Shown: positions 26,834 to 36,326, counted from the stretch's first letter. The stretch: 64,000 nucleotides of DNA from Porcincola intestinalis (GCF_009696445.1 NZ_VULZ01000013.1:38937-102936); one strand, 5' to 3'. Notes: generated by a model not told the origin, from the letters alone. A program made the numbers and translations.

Positions 26834-27478
26834 ATGGCAGGTGTGATGAAACAAAAGACGGATGAGAAAGAGCGGCTGACGAGAGAGGAGGAATTTCGGA
26901 TTGATCAGAGAATTCGGATTGGTGTCATTCTCGGGGCGGCGCTGATTCTTGCATATCTGGCATACTGCGCCGTGAAGAAAATCCAGATCGGTGTCGTTTA
27001 CTATGTAATTGTCGGAGCCTTTATCGTGCTTTATTGGCTGTTTTCAGATGTCATCGCGCTGAAGCTCAAGCATGGCTTTGCGGGCAGAACGGCAGCTCAG
27101 AAGTCAGCTTACCTGAAGATGGCGGCAGTCGATCTTGTCGGAGTGATCGGACTCGGAATGTTTCTGGTGAGCGGTGTCGGAGATTCGAGGAACAATGGCA
27201 ATTCCGGGAGCAGCTCTCTGATCGGCGCGGTGATCTATCTGGTCTGTTTTATGACAGCAAAGCGTCTGCGCCTGCAGTATGAAAAGGAACCTTCCGCGGA
27301 TGATGAGACGAAAGCGGCGGAAGATAAGAGGGACGAAATGAGTCCGTTGCCAACAGCTGCAGACAGAGAGAAGCGTCAAGTGACAACGGCGGAGCGGCTT
27401 GCGGCGCTGAATCGGCAGGCCCAGGATGCATGCGAACCAGAAGAACAGTCATCTTCTGCCGGGAAGGAAGATGACTGA
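26834..27478 (+). CDS. Hypothetical membrane protein
   Basis: A 214-residue protein with a charged N-terminus and membrane segments at IGVILGAALILAYLAYCAV, GVVYYVIVGAFIVLYWLF, VDLVGVIGLGMFLVSGV and SLIGAVIYLVCFM. A long acidic, probably disordered cytoplasmic tail (about residues 150-214, rich in E, D, A and K) follows. I do not recognise a family. The start at 26834 follows AGGAGG by 4 nt; a TTG five codons upstream is rejected. The stop is 2 nt before rarA, so it is probably translated with rarA and argS. Confidence 0.72.
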   Translation: MAGVMKQKTDEKERLTREEEFRIDQRIRIGVILGAALILAYLAYCAVKKIQIGVVYYVIVGAFIVLYWLFSDVIALKLKHGFAGRTAAQKSAYLKMAAVDLVGVIGLGMFLVSGVGDSRNNGNSGSSSLIGAVIYLVCFMTAKRLRLQYEKEPSADDETKAAEDKRDEMSPLPTAADREKRQVTTAERLAALNRQAQDACEPEEQSSSAGKEDD

Positions 27479-27480
27479 GT

Positions 27481-28842
27481 ATGGATTTATTTGAGTATGC
27501 CGCGTCGAAAAAGAGGGAATCTTCGGCACCGCTCGCTTCGAGAATGCGTCCAAGATCACTGGATGAGATCGTGGGACAGGAACAGATTATCGGACGAGAC
27601 CGGATGCTCTATCGCGCCATCAAGGCTGACCGGCTGAGGTCGATCATTCTGTATGGCCCGCCGGGAACCGGGAAGACGACGCTGGCGGAAGTGATTGCAC
27701 ACACAACAGCTGCTGCATTTACAACGATCAATGCCACCTCTGCCGGAAAGAAGGATATGGAGGAGGTTGTCTCGAAGGCGAAGGAATCGCTTGGCATGTA
27801 CGGCAGGCGCACCATATTGTTTATCGACGAGATTCATCGGTTTAATAAAGGACAGCAGGATTATCTTCTTCCGTTTGTGGAAGACGGAACCATCATTCTG
27901 ATCGGAGCAACGACCGAGAATCCTTTTTTTGAAGTGAATGGAGCTTTGCTTTCAAGATCGTTGATTTTTGAGCTGAAGCCTCTTTCAAAGGAAAACATCG
28001 AAACCATTTTGAGGCGTGCGGTTTCTGATCCGGAGCGCGGGATGGGAAGCTTTGATGCGGTTCTTTCAGAGGATGCCTGCAGCTTCCTGGCGGACATGGC
28101 AGATGGGGATGCCAGGGCGGCACTGAATGCGCTGGAGCTGGGGGTACTGACGACAGAGCGGTCCGAAGATGGACAGATTCATGTGACGCTTGAAGTTGCA
28201 CAGGAATGCATCCAGAAGCGGATGGCAAGGTATGACAAGGACGGCGATCAGCATTATGACACCATATCAGCATTTATCAAGAGCATGAGAGGGTCAGATC
28301 CGGATGCGGCTGTTTTTTATCTGGCCAGAATGCTGAATGCCGGAGAGGACATCCGGTTTCTGTCAAGGAGAATCATGATCTGTGCGGCGGAGGATGTGGG
28401 CTGTGCGGACCCGATGGCGATCGTCGTGGCTGCTTCTGCCGCACAGGCTGTTGAGCGGATCGGCATGCCGGAATCTCAGCTGATCCTTGCGGAGGCGGCG
28501 ATTTATGTGGCGACTGCACCAAAAAGCAATTCCGCCACGGAGGCAATCTTTAAAGCTGAGAAGGCAGCTGCTGAAACAAAGATTACCATTCCGTCCTATC
28601 TTCAGGATGCTCATTATGGCGGATCCTCGAGGCTGAAGCGGGGGATTGGGTATGAGTATGCTCATGATTTTCCAAAGCATTTTTCCAAGCAGCGGTACCT
28701 TCCGGAGGAACTGGGAGATACCCGGTTTTACCAGCCATCCGGGCAGGGGCATGAGAAGACCATTCAGAGATATCTGAACTGGCTGCATGAGGATCTGACG
28801 GAAGACAGTGCAGGCGGTTATCATCACAAGAGGGAGAATTGA
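27481..28842 (+). CDS. rarA: Replication-associated recombination protein RarA (MgsA)
   Basis: AAA+ ATPase of the clamp-loader clade that acts at stalled replication forks. The 453-residue protein has SRMRPRSLDEIVGQEQII, Walker A YGPPGTGKTTLAEVIA, Walker B ILFIDEIHRFNKGQQD, sensor 1 IGATTENPFFEVN, and the C-terminal tetramerisation domain with DPDAAVFYLARMLNAGED and YEYAHDFPKH. It lies 2 nt after a membrane protein gene and 1 nt before argS. Confidence 0.95.
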   Translation: MDLFEYAASKKRESSAPLASRMRPRSLDEIVGQEQIIGRDRMLYRAIKADRLRSIILYGPPGTGKTTLAEVIAHTTAAAFTTINATSAGKKDMEEVVSKAKESLGMYGRRTILFIDEIHRFNKGQQDYLLPFVEDGTIILIGATTENPFFEVNGALLSRSLIFELKPLSKENIETILRRAVSDPERGMGSFDAVLSEDACSFLADMADGDARAALNALELGVLTTERSEDGQIHVTLEVAQECIQKRMARYDKDGDQHYDTISAFIKSMRGSDPDAAVFYLARMLNAGEDIRFLSRRIMICAAEDVGCADPMAIVVAASAAQAVERIGMPESQLILAEAAIYVATAPKSNSATEAIFKAEKAAAETKITIPSYLQDAHYGGSSRLKRGIGYEYAHDFPKHFSKQRYLPEELGDTRFYQPSGQGHEKTIQRYLNWLHEDLTEDSAGGYHHKREN

Positions 28843-28843
28843 C

Positions 28844-30622
28844 ATGGAACATATACTGGATCTGATCAGCAGCTATGTGTCGGAAGCCTTTGAAATTGCG
28901 GGGTATGACAGAAGCCTGGGCAAGGTGACGGTGTCCAACCGTCCGGATCTGTGCGAGTATCAATGCAATGGAGCCATGGCTGGCGCAAAGCTGTATCACA
29001 GACCTCCGCTTCAGATTGCGGAGGCGGTTGTCGATATCATTGACGGAATGGATGCATTTTCGAAAGCAGAGGCTGTTCGGCCTGGTTTTATCAATCTGAG
29101 TCTCTCGCCGTCCTTCCTGAGCAGCTATCTGCAGGAGATGGGGCAGGAGGATTATTTCGGGGTACACAGGGCAGAGAAACCTGCCAGGATTATCATTGAC
29201 TACGGCGGAGCGAATGTTGCCAAGCCGCTTCATGTCGGCCATCTGCGCTCGGCAGTCATCGGGGAAAGCATCAAGCGGACTCTTCGCTATCTGGGTAACG
29301 ATGTTCTGGGCGATGTCCATCTGGGAGACTGGGGGCTTCAGATGGGACTGATCATAACGGAGGTGCGGCACAGACACCCGGAGCTTCCGTACTTTGACGA
29401 AGCCTTCACAGGAGAGTACCCGAAAGAGGCTCCATTTACAATCAGCGAGCTGGAGGAAATCTATCCGGAGGCGACAAGAAAGTCGAAGGAAGATGAGGCA
29501 TACAAGGCGGAAGCCCTCGATGCCACCTATCGTCTGCAGCACAAGCAGAGAGGATACTATGCCCTCTGGCAGCATATTCTGAACGTTTCCGTGAAGGATT
29601 TGAAGCGCAACTATGACAGCCTGAATGTCACCTTTGATCTTTGGAAAAAGGAATCGGATGCGCAGCCTTATATCCCGGGGATGGTGGATTATCTCAAAAA
29701 GAACGGCTATGCACATGTAGATCAGGGGGCGCTGGTCGTCGATGTCGCCGAGGAAGGGGACACCAAGAAAATACCGCCATGCATGATCCTGAAGTCGGAT
29801 GGTGCGTCTTTGTATAACACAACGGACCTGGCGACGATCGTTATGCGCAGGGAGAAGTGGGATCCGGACGAAATCATCTATGTTGTCGATAAGCGCCAGG
29901 AGCTTTATTTCACACAGGTTTTCCGCTGCGCCCGCAAGACGAAACTGGTGAAGGATGACACAAAACTCGAATTTCTGGGGTTCGGGACGATGAATGGGAA
30001 AGACGGGAAGCCGTTCAAGACCCGCCAGGGGGGGGTCATGCGCCTGGAGCTTCTGATCCGGGACATCAATGAGGAGATGTACAGGAAAATCATGGAGAAC
30101 CATGAGACCGATCCGGATGAGGCCCGGAAGACAGCGCAGACTGTCGCTTTGTCTGCCATCAAGTACGGGGATTTGTCCAATCAGGCTTCCAAGGATTACG
30201 TCTTTGATGTCGATAAGTTTACCTCGTTTGAGGGAAATACCGGACCATACATTCTGTATACCATTGTACGCATCAAGTCGATTCTGAGAAGATACCTGGC
30301 GGAAATGAAGCTGCCTGCAGAAGCAGTCGAAGAGTGCAGCATCCTTCCGGCAGCAGGAGAGGCGGAGAAGGCGCTCTGCCTGGCGCTGACAGGATTTGCG
30401 CCGGCAGTGGAGGAGGCTGGTGCACAGCTGGCTCCGCACAGAATCTGCGGGTACCTGTACCAGCTTTCAAATGAGTTTAACCGTTTTTACCATGAGACAA
30501 GGATTCTGGCAGAAGAGAAGGAGGAGCAGCGAAAGAGCTATATTGCAGAGCTGGAACTGACAAGGAAAGTTCTGGAGCAGGGCATTGACCTGCTGGGATT
30601 TTCAGCCCCGGATAAAATGTGA
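28844..30622 (+). CDS. argS: Arginyl-tRNA synthetase
   Basis: Class I aminoacyl-tRNA synthetase charging tRNA-Arg. The 592-residue protein has the ArgRS-specific N-terminal Add-1 domain, the HIGH-type motif in VAKPLHVGHLRSAVIGES and GDWGLQMGLI. GKPFKTRQGG stands in place of a canonical KMSK, as is usual for ArgRS. The anticodon-binding helical domain has FEGNTGPYILYTIVRIKSIL and the C-terminus is typical. The ATG at 28844 follows AGGGAG and abuts the rarA stop. No T-box leader is present; expression appears to come from the promoter at 26736. Confidence 0.96.
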   Translation: MEHILDLISSYVSEAFEIAGYDRSLGKVTVSNRPDLCEYQCNGAMAGAKLYHRPPLQIAEAVVDIIDGMDAFSKAEAVRPGFINLSLSPSFLSSYLQEMGQEDYFGVHRAEKPARIIIDYGGANVAKPLHVGHLRSAVIGESIKRTLRYLGNDVLGDVHLGDWGLQMGLIITEVRHRHPELPYFDEAFTGEYPKEAPFTISELEEIYPEATRKSKEDEAYKAEALDATYRLQHKQRGYYALWQHILNVSVKDLKRNYDSLNVTFDLWKKESDAQPYIPGMVDYLKKNGYAHVDQGALVVDVAEEGDTKKIPPCMILKSDGASLYNTTDLATIVMRREKWDPDEIIYVVDKRQELYFTQVFRCARKTKLVKDDTKLEFLGFGTMNGKDGKPFKTRQGGVMRLELLIRDINEEMYRKIMENHETDPDEARKTAQTVALSAIKYGDLSNQASKDYVFDVDKFTSFEGNTGPYILYTIVRIKSILRRYLAEMKLPAEAVEECSILPAAGEAEKALCLALTGFAPAVEEAGAQLAPHRICGYLYQLSNEFNRFYHETRILAEEKEEQRKSYIAELELTRKVLEQGIDLLGFSAPDKM

Positions 30623-30656
30623 TGACCATGCTCTGAAGAATTTCTGAAATTCGAGA

Positions 30657-30685
30657 TTGCGTGAGAAAGCAATTTGTTTTATACT
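30657..30685 (+). promoter_or_regulatory. Promoter directly upstream of a terminator hairpin
   Basis: TTGCGT (30657-30662), a 17-bp spacer and TATACT (30680-30685) predict a start near 30692, about six bases before the terminator stem at 30698. It is the only clear promoter between argS and the kinase gene. Confidence 0.55.
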
Positions 30686-30697
30686 GTGGCCATGGAT

Positions 30698-30728
30698 GGA
30701 GAGACTTCGCAGGGAGTCTCTCCTTTTT
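30698..30728 (+). terminator. Terminator or attenuator before the kinase gene
   Basis: A perfect 9-bp stem (GGAGAGACT at 30698-30706 with AGTCTCTCC at 30715-30723), an 8-nt loop and TTTTT (30724-30728). It can end argS transcription, but it also sits in the first bases of any transcript from the promoter at 30657-30685. Confidence 0.85.
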
Positions 30729-30824
30729 GTGTCTATGGGGCGAAAATTGCACAGTGTCCGAAAAGACATCTCTCAGATACCTGATGCACGGGTTTGACAG
30801 GAAAACAGGAGAAGGAGGAGTCGA

Positions 30825-32516
30825 ATGCCGGAACAAATTATCACTCTGTCAGGACGTTACAGGCTGCTCAGAAAACTGGGAGAAGGCGGATTCGGAGAAG
30901 TCTATCTGGCAGTTGACAGCAGGACGGACCGGTTCTGCGCAGCCAAGAAGCTTTCAGAAGAAAGCGGAGGGTGCTTCCGTGAACTGTGGATGATGAAAAA
31001 ACTGAGAAACCCACATTTACCGCAGATCTATGATGTCCTGAATGAGGAAGAGGGCTGCTGGATGATCATGGAATATATACGCGGAATCCGTTTTGACAGA
31101 TATCTGGAAGGGGACAGGACACTGCCCGAGGTGCAGACGCTTGAAACGGCAATCCAGCTGTCCGAGGTACTCTGTTATCTTCAGGAGCAGGATCCGCCGA
31201 TTTTTCATCTGGATATTAAGCCTGGGAACCTGATCCGTGCGAGAGATGGGACTATAAGACTTGTTGATTTCGGCGCAGCATTCTCAAAGCCTTTTCCGAT
31301 GGCAAATGAGGGGACAGTCGGGTATGCGGCACCGGAGCAGTACGATAAAAACGCTGTGAAAGATGCCTGGACGGATATTTATGGTGCGGGGGCGGCTATC
31401 TATCGGCTGGTATCAGGAAAAATGTATCGTAAAAATCTGTCGGGAAACAGGGTACCAGGCTGTGGAGAAGCATTTTCAGCGGTGATTCTGAAGTGCCTGC
31501 GGGAGCAGCCGAAAGACCGTTTTCAGAGTGCGAGGGAGCTGAGGACAGCACTTGTGGCTGTCAGAAGATCCTATGGGCGGGAGAAAGCAAAGAAGCAGCT
31601 TCTATCGGCGCTTGCGTTTATGCTTCCGGCGGCTGCACTGTGTGTGACCGTCTTCCCGGATACTCTGAATTTTTCCTCAGATGAAGCGTGGAGCGTCACA
31701 AAGCTGCTGGAGGAAGCGAAGGTTTCAACAAAAGGAGAAAGCCAGGAGATGTACAGGAAAGCGGCATTCATGGAACCGGGGAATCCGGAAGTTTATCTTG
31801 AATATCTTCAGGATGCGGGGAGAGATGGGGTGTTTTCGGAGAGCGAGGAGCTGTTTCTCCGGGAGATTCTCCATACTGTTCCACTTGGCAGTCAGGATAC
31901 GAATGAGGAAAGCCTGAAGCAGGACCATGAAGCATATGGGAAAACAGCAGCAGCGATCGGAGGCATGTATCTGTATGAATATAGTGGCACAGATGCAAGT
32001 CGTATTGCAGGCGGGTGGTTTGCAAAGGCGGTGGAAGCGGGGGAGAAGATGGTGGATGAACGAAGCAGACAAAAGACGGCTGACAGAGCGACATCGGAGG
32101 AGGAAGGGTGGCTGAAGGAAGCCAGGTACTGCCTGAAAATGCTCTCTGTCGAGGAGCTGGACGGGGCAGGGCAGGAACGGGAGACCGTTCGCATTCTGGA
32201 GTGGTGGAGGGGCTTGAAAGAAGGGAAGGAATTTCTTGGTCAGGATCAGAATTCCCTGCTTCGCCTGCATAGAATCCGTGACACTGTCTGGAAGGTAGCC
32301 TTCCGGATTGCGGATTTGCGGAAGGCTGGAATTGAATCCAATCAGATCCGGGAAGAAATTCGGGACCGTATCAGACTGGCAGAACAGCTGAGCCTTGGTG
32401 CAGGTGATTCGGAGGATGCGGGAAGAAAGGAAGCTGTCCGTAAGGTTTATGATCAGATCCGGGAAGCAGAACAGGCAGTGCTTCTGCGCCTGGAAGGATG
32501 GGAGACGGAGAACTGA
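30825..32516 (+). CDS. Membrane-anchored Ser/Thr protein kinase
   Basis: A 563-residue Hanks-type kinase. The catalytic residues are intact: glycine loop LGEGGFGEV (18-26), lysine in AAK41, helix-C Glu53, catalytic HLDIKPGN (128-135, Asp130), DFG at 148-150 and APEQ at 169-172. HLD replaces HRD, so this is a non-RD kinase that may not need activation-loop phosphorylation. A single membrane helix (LLSALAFMLPAAALCVTVF) follows near 262-280. The C-terminal 280 residues are acidic, helical and TPR-like (YRKAAFMEPGNPEVYLEYL), probably outside the cell. PASTA repeats are absent. GGAGGAG supports the start. A surface protein and a CPBP protease follow on the same strand. Confidence 0.86.
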   Translation: MPEQIITLSGRYRLLRKLGEGGFGEVYLAVDSRTDRFCAAKKLSEESGGCFRELWMMKKLRNPHLPQIYDVLNEEEGCWMIMEYIRGIRFDRYLEGDRTLPEVQTLETAIQLSEVLCYLQEQDPPIFHLDIKPGNLIRARDGTIRLVDFGAAFSKPFPMANEGTVGYAAPEQYDKNAVKDAWTDIYGAGAAIYRLVSGKMYRKNLSGNRVPGCGEAFSAVILKCLREQPKDRFQSARELRTALVAVRRSYGREKAKKQLLSALAFMLPAAALCVTVFPDTLNFSSDEAWSVTKLLEEAKVSTKGESQEMYRKAAFMEPGNPEVYLEYLQDAGRDGVFSESEELFLREILHTVPLGSQDTNEESLKQDHEAYGKTAAAIGGMYLYEYSGTDASRIAGGWFAKAVEAGEKMVDERSRQKTADRATSEEEGWLKEARYCLKMLSVEELDGAGQERETVRILEWWRGLKEGKEFLGQDQNSLLRLHRIRDTVWKVAFRIADLRKAGIESNQIREEIRDRIRLAEQLSLGAGDSEDAGRKEAVRKVYDQIREAEQAVLLRLEGWETEN

Positions 32517-32622
32517 GCTGCCCGGCGGACTCGGGATAAGGAGAGAATATGAGGGGAAAGTGGAGATTCGCAGTCTGCAGAAGCAGGGGAAGGTGGGGAA
32601 TGGAGAGCGTCTGGTAGGATAG

Positions 32623-35600
32623 ATGAATCATAAAACAGGTCTTTATCGTTTCGATGAGTTTTCCTTAAGAGCGGCACGGACATTGCTGATCTGTGCACTG
32701 GCGCTTGTGACGGCATGTCCGGTGGCATTCAGTGCACCGGCAGCTGAATGGAAGCGGCAGGGCACAGAAAAGCAGAACGGAGAAAGAACGGGGAAGCCGG
32801 GAGAGAAGACCGAACAGGCAGAGAAGCAGACAGAACCGGAGACAGAGAGCCCGTCGTCAGAGAGGCTGAATCCCGGAGCGGGCTTGAAGAACGATAGAAA
32901 CGAATCAGAGCGGGGGAGATCAGCAGAAGAAAAAGACCGGGATACGGAAGAAGAACTGAAAGACGGCGACAGAGAGCCGGTGACAGACGACCAGAAGGAG
33001 GCTGATGGCAGAGAGACAGAAACCCCTCAGCAACAGGAAACGGAGGCTCCGGAATGGGAGGTTGTTCTGTCAGACATCCACCCGGAGCTGACGGAAGGGG
33101 GAAGGATTTATGATGGAACGGACCAGATTCGTATTGCATTCAGCTGGAAGATAAGGAGGAGGGTCGCTCAGACTGACACAGATTCCGAAGAAACATCTGT
33201 CAATGCAGAGGAAAACAGGACATCTTCCGAGGAGCTGCCGATGCCGCCGAAGGTGTCAGTAATATGTGACGCCCGCCTTGAGAGCCCGGATGCAGGACGA
33301 CAAAAGGTTCTTTATGAGTTCAGAATATCCTCGGAGGATCCGGAAACGGCAGACCGAATTCATTTTGCAGATGGTTTTACAAAACCGGATCTGGTGGTTG
33401 AAGTAAAGAAAAAACTGCTTTCCGTCACAATCCCGGATGGAAAGAAGGTGTATGGGAAGCCGGCGCAGATGGCTTATATCTGGCCGGATACAGCCTCAGA
33501 GCCTGAAATGAACGCTGATGTGAATGACAGGACAGGGGGAACTGTTCCGCCAGACAGAATTTTACGGGCAGAAGTCACCGGTTTTTTGACGGATGAGAAG
33601 GGACACGCGGTCATCCCTGAGGATTTTGAAGCGCCGGAGATTACGGTCGATCAGGCGGTGCTTCAGAGCGACAGCCCGATGTACATGGATGGAAAGGATG
33701 CGGTGTATGAGGGAGCACTTGTCATGAAACGAAGGGACGGCCTCCGGCTGACTGGAAATCCGACAGAAAACTATGAATTCTGTGAGGATGAAAAGAGTCC
33801 GCTGTACAGGAGGGGCTCTGTCAGAATCATGCATGAGATAGTACGGGAAGGGGTACATTTTGAGATCGAAGGAGAGCGCATTGTCAGGAGAGACGAGAAG
33901 CTGATCATCAGGAGAGGAGGGGGACTGGAGGTCAGAATCAAGAAGAACACTTATTATAACAGAGGGTATAAAATCAATGAAATCAATGAGGATGGGACCT
34001 TGCAGTTCAGACTGACAAAGACAAACCGAAAGGGAGAGCTCCTTGCCAGATCCCTTCCGGTTGAGCTTTCTGTGATGGCAGACGGACAGGTGCCGCCCGC
34101 AAGTCTCATCATCAACGATGCGCGTATGAACGATGGAATTGCGTTTACAGCGTCGGGCTGCCAGGTCAAAATGATCCCCCAGCCAGATGACAGAAGCGGG
34201 ATGAGGGGCGTCCGATATCGGGTCAGGAGGGGAAGTCAGGTGCAGAGAATCCTTCCAGATCCGGGCAGCTGGGTTGAAGGACAGCCAGATGCTGCGGCAG
34301 CCATTAGCCTTCAGGAGGAAGGAATCTGGCAGATTGAGGCGGAATCACAGGATCTTGCAGGCAATGTCGCAGCTGCCTACAGTAATCCGATTGTTGTTGA
34401 TCATGAGAGCCCCCTGATTGAGGTCGATGGTGTTTCGGATGGAGGAGCCTATTCCGGAATCGTGCGGATTGTCTGTTCCATCCGGGACCGCTGGTACCAG
34501 AAGGGATCGGCCTCCATTCAATTCTCCTCGTTGTCAGGCGGAAAGCCTCCGTTAGAAACCGGTAGGAGAGAATCAGAGGAGGGTGTGGAAATACAGTTTG
34601 CAGACTTCGATCATACGAAAGAAGCGGATGCATGGTATCATATGACTGTTTCCGCTCAGGATCTTGCCGGAAGTGTACGGAGGGAGGAGCTGATATTCTG
34701 TATCAATCGGCATGGCTCAGTATATGGACTTGAGCCGGAAAGCCTGAAAAAGCTGCGGACCTATTATCACACAGAGCCATTTGACGTGGTATTTTTAGAG
34801 TCCAACATCAGTGATGTCAAGAATACGACGGTTCTTGTGATGAAGGATGGGAAAAAGACAAATGCAGAAGCAAGACGGGAGATGCTTTCGCATGCAGCCG
34901 GAAATACCGGGATACGGCGATACCGTCATGTGGTTGCAGCAACTCAATTTCAGGAAAGCGGTGTATATGATGTCATACTGATGACCTCGGATCAGGCAGG
35001 CAATCATGCAGACAGCCAGAGGCAGAATCTTCCGGTTCGGTTTGCCATAGATACAGAACCTCCTCAATGTCTTGTAAGCGGAATCGAAAAATTCGGCGTA
35101 TACAGGGCGGATGAGTTGACGGTCGGGGTGCATGTGCGTGATAATCTGGCACTCAGGCGGGCAGTGGTGTACCTGAACGCGGAACCCTTAATGACATACT
35201 CTGCCCGCCAGCTTCGGGGAAATGGCGGCATCCTCAAGATCACACTAGATGCGAGTCAGACCTGGCAGCGTCTCCAGATTTTTGCGGCAGATGAGGCAGG
35301 CAATGAAGGATGGACCGAAGAATATCCTCTCTTGATTTCAAGGAACGGAGCGGTTCCTGAGAGAAAAGTTTCCGGTGAGAGTGCGAGGGAGCTGGCCGAC
35401 CGGAGAAAGACCAGTGAGACGGAAGAAGAGGTGACGCGTGTTGAGTGGTATCGGCGCGGACAATTCGAGGCGGAGGAAAGTGCGCTGAACAGGGACAGCG
35501 CCCGGATCACTCATGGGGACAGCCACCTGGATAGTCGCAGAGAAAAACAAAAATGGACACACAGACAAACGATTTTGACTCTCATCCTGCTGTCTGTTTG

Positions 35601-35664
35601 CGGATCAGTCTGTCTTTTCATTATCAGGAAGGTCAAAACGAATAGAGAGGGGAAGCTGAAATAA
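32623..35664 (+). CDS. Large surface protein with Ig-like repeats and C-terminal membrane anchor
   Basis: A 1013-residue protein. It begins with a signal peptide (TLLICALALVTACPVAFS, about residues 20-38), followed by a roughly 100-residue low-complexity stretch rich in E, K, R, T and Q. The C-terminal half carries Ig-like domains: the motif D-x-A-G-N/S recurs near residues 577 (SQDLAGN), 679 (AQDLAGS), 790 (SDQAGN) and 890 (ADEAGN), about 100 residues apart. A membrane helix (LTLILLSVCGSVCLFII, near 983-1000) and a basic tail end it. No LPXTG is present. It is predicted to be displayed outside the cell on a single-pass anchor. I do not recognise the N-terminal half. AGGATAG precedes the ATG. 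It lies 106 bp after the kinase gene. Confidence 0.75.
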   Translation: MNHKTGLYRFDEFSLRAARTLLICALALVTACPVAFSAPAAEWKRQGTEKQNGERTGKPGEKTEQAEKQTEPETESPSSERLNPGAGLKNDRNESERGRSAEEKDRDTEEELKDGDREPVTDDQKEADGRETETPQQQETEAPEWEVVLSDIHPELTEGGRIYDGTDQIRIAFSWKIRRRVAQTDTDSEETSVNAEENRTSSEELPMPPKVSVICDARLESPDAGRQKVLYEFRISSEDPETADRIHFADGFTKPDLVVEVKKKLLSVTIPDGKKVYGKPAQMAYIWPDTASEPEMNADVNDRTGGTVPPDRILRAEVTGFLTDEKGHAVIPEDFEAPEITVDQAVLQSDSPMYMDGKDAVYEGALVMKRRDGLRLTGNPTENYEFCEDEKSPLYRRGSVRIMHEIVREGVHFEIEGERIVRRDEKLIIRRGGGLEVRIKKNTYYNRGYKINEINEDGTLQFRLTKTNRKGELLARSLPVELSVMADGQVPPASLIINDARMNDGIAFTASGCQVKMIPQPDDRSGMRGVRYRVRRGSQVQRILPDPGSWVEGQPDAAAAISLQEEGIWQIEAESQDLAGNVAAAYSNPIVVDHESPLIEVDGVSDGGAYSGIVRIVCSIRDRWYQKGSASIQFSSLSGGKPPLETGRRESEEGVEIQFADFDHTKEADAWYHMTVSAQDLAGSVRREELIFCINRHGSVYGLEPESLKKLRTYYHTEPFDVVFLESNISDVKNTTVLVMKDGKKTNAEARREMLSHAAGNTGIRRYRHVVAATQFQESGVYDVILMTSDQAGNHADSQRQNLPVRFAIDTEPPQCLVSGIEKFGVYRADELTVGVHVRDNLALRRAVVYLNAEPLMTYSARQLRGNGGILKITLDASQTWQRLQIFAADEAGNEGWTEEYPLLISRNGAVPERKVSGESARELADRRKTSETEEEVTRVEWYRRGQFEAEESALNRDSARITHGDSHLDSRREKQKWTHRQTILTLILLSVCGSVCLFIIRKVKTNREGKLK

Positions 35665-35672
35665 CAAGGAAT

Positions 35673-36326
35673 ATGGACAAAAATAACCCGAGTGCGATAT
35701 TTCCGATACTTCTGTGGCTGCTTGTGTCGGGCATCATCATGGCTGCCTTCCAGGCTGCAGCAGAAAAAACAGGAGCCTTTACAGATGTGGATACAGCCGC
35801 AGCAGGTGCTGCGTCGGCGCTGCTGATTCCTGCTTATGTCTTGATGCTGAGGAGGTGGAAGCTGCCGGCTTATCCTATAGAGAGAAAGAGGCCCCTCAGC
35901 AGAGGACCTTGGCTTCTGGCAGCAGGGGGCGCCGGGGCGGTTTTATCCTTGCTTTATGGGTGGCTGACAGCAAAGCTTCATCTTTCAGAGTATTTTACAG
36001 ACGACGTACAGCAGCATTTTTATTCTGCACCGCTCTGGCAGCAGCTGATCGTTTTGTGTATGCTGACACCTGTGTGTGAGGAGCTGCTGTTCAGAGGGCT
36101 TGTTTTCGGCAGCATGAGAAGAAAAATCTCAGGATGGAAGGCGGCAGTTTTCACATCTGTGTTGTTTTCGGTTCTTCATGGGAGCCCGATTCAGATGCTC
36201 TATGCGTTTCCGATGGGACTGGTTCTACAGGCTTTTCTGCACATGGAGGGAGGCCTGGAGGCACCGATTCTTCTCCATATCTGTGCAAACCTGGCATCCG
36301 TTCTGACAGAGTACATCCTTCGTTGA
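35673..36326 (+). CDS. CPBP family intramembrane metalloprotease
   Basis: A 217-residue polytopic membrane protein of the CPBP/Abi (CAAX protease-like) family. The three motifs are present: EELLFRG (EExxxR) near residue 133, the FxxxH motif in VLFSVLHGSP, and HICAN (HxxxN) near the end. Membrane segments include PILLWLLVSGIIMAAF and LAAGGAGAVLSLLYGWL. It follows the Ig-like surface protein by 8 bp, so the two are almost certainly co-transcribed. Processing or protection of that neighbour is possible but is inference. The ribosome-binding site is close (AAGGA, about 3 nt). Confidence 0.86.
   Translation: MDKNNPSAIFPILLWLLVSGIIMAAFQAAAEKTGAFTDVDTAAAGAASALLIPAYVLMLRRWKLPAYPIERKRPLSRGPWLLAAGGAGAVLSLLYGWLTAKLHLSEYFTDDVQQHFYSAPLWQQLIVLCMLTPVCEELLFRGLVFGSMRRKISGWKAAVFTSVLFSVLHGSPIQMLYAFPMGLVLQAFLHMEGGLEAPILLHICANLASVLTEYILR

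Noticed and set aside
28800..28843. T-box leader expected before argS
   Set aside because: argS starts one base after the rarA stop, so there is no room for a leader. The operon promoter region at 26736-26833 also lacks T-box features.
28583..30439. Open frame of about 618 codons on the - strand opposite rarA/argS
   Set aside because: It spans two real genes in antisense, with no start signal or recognisable domain.
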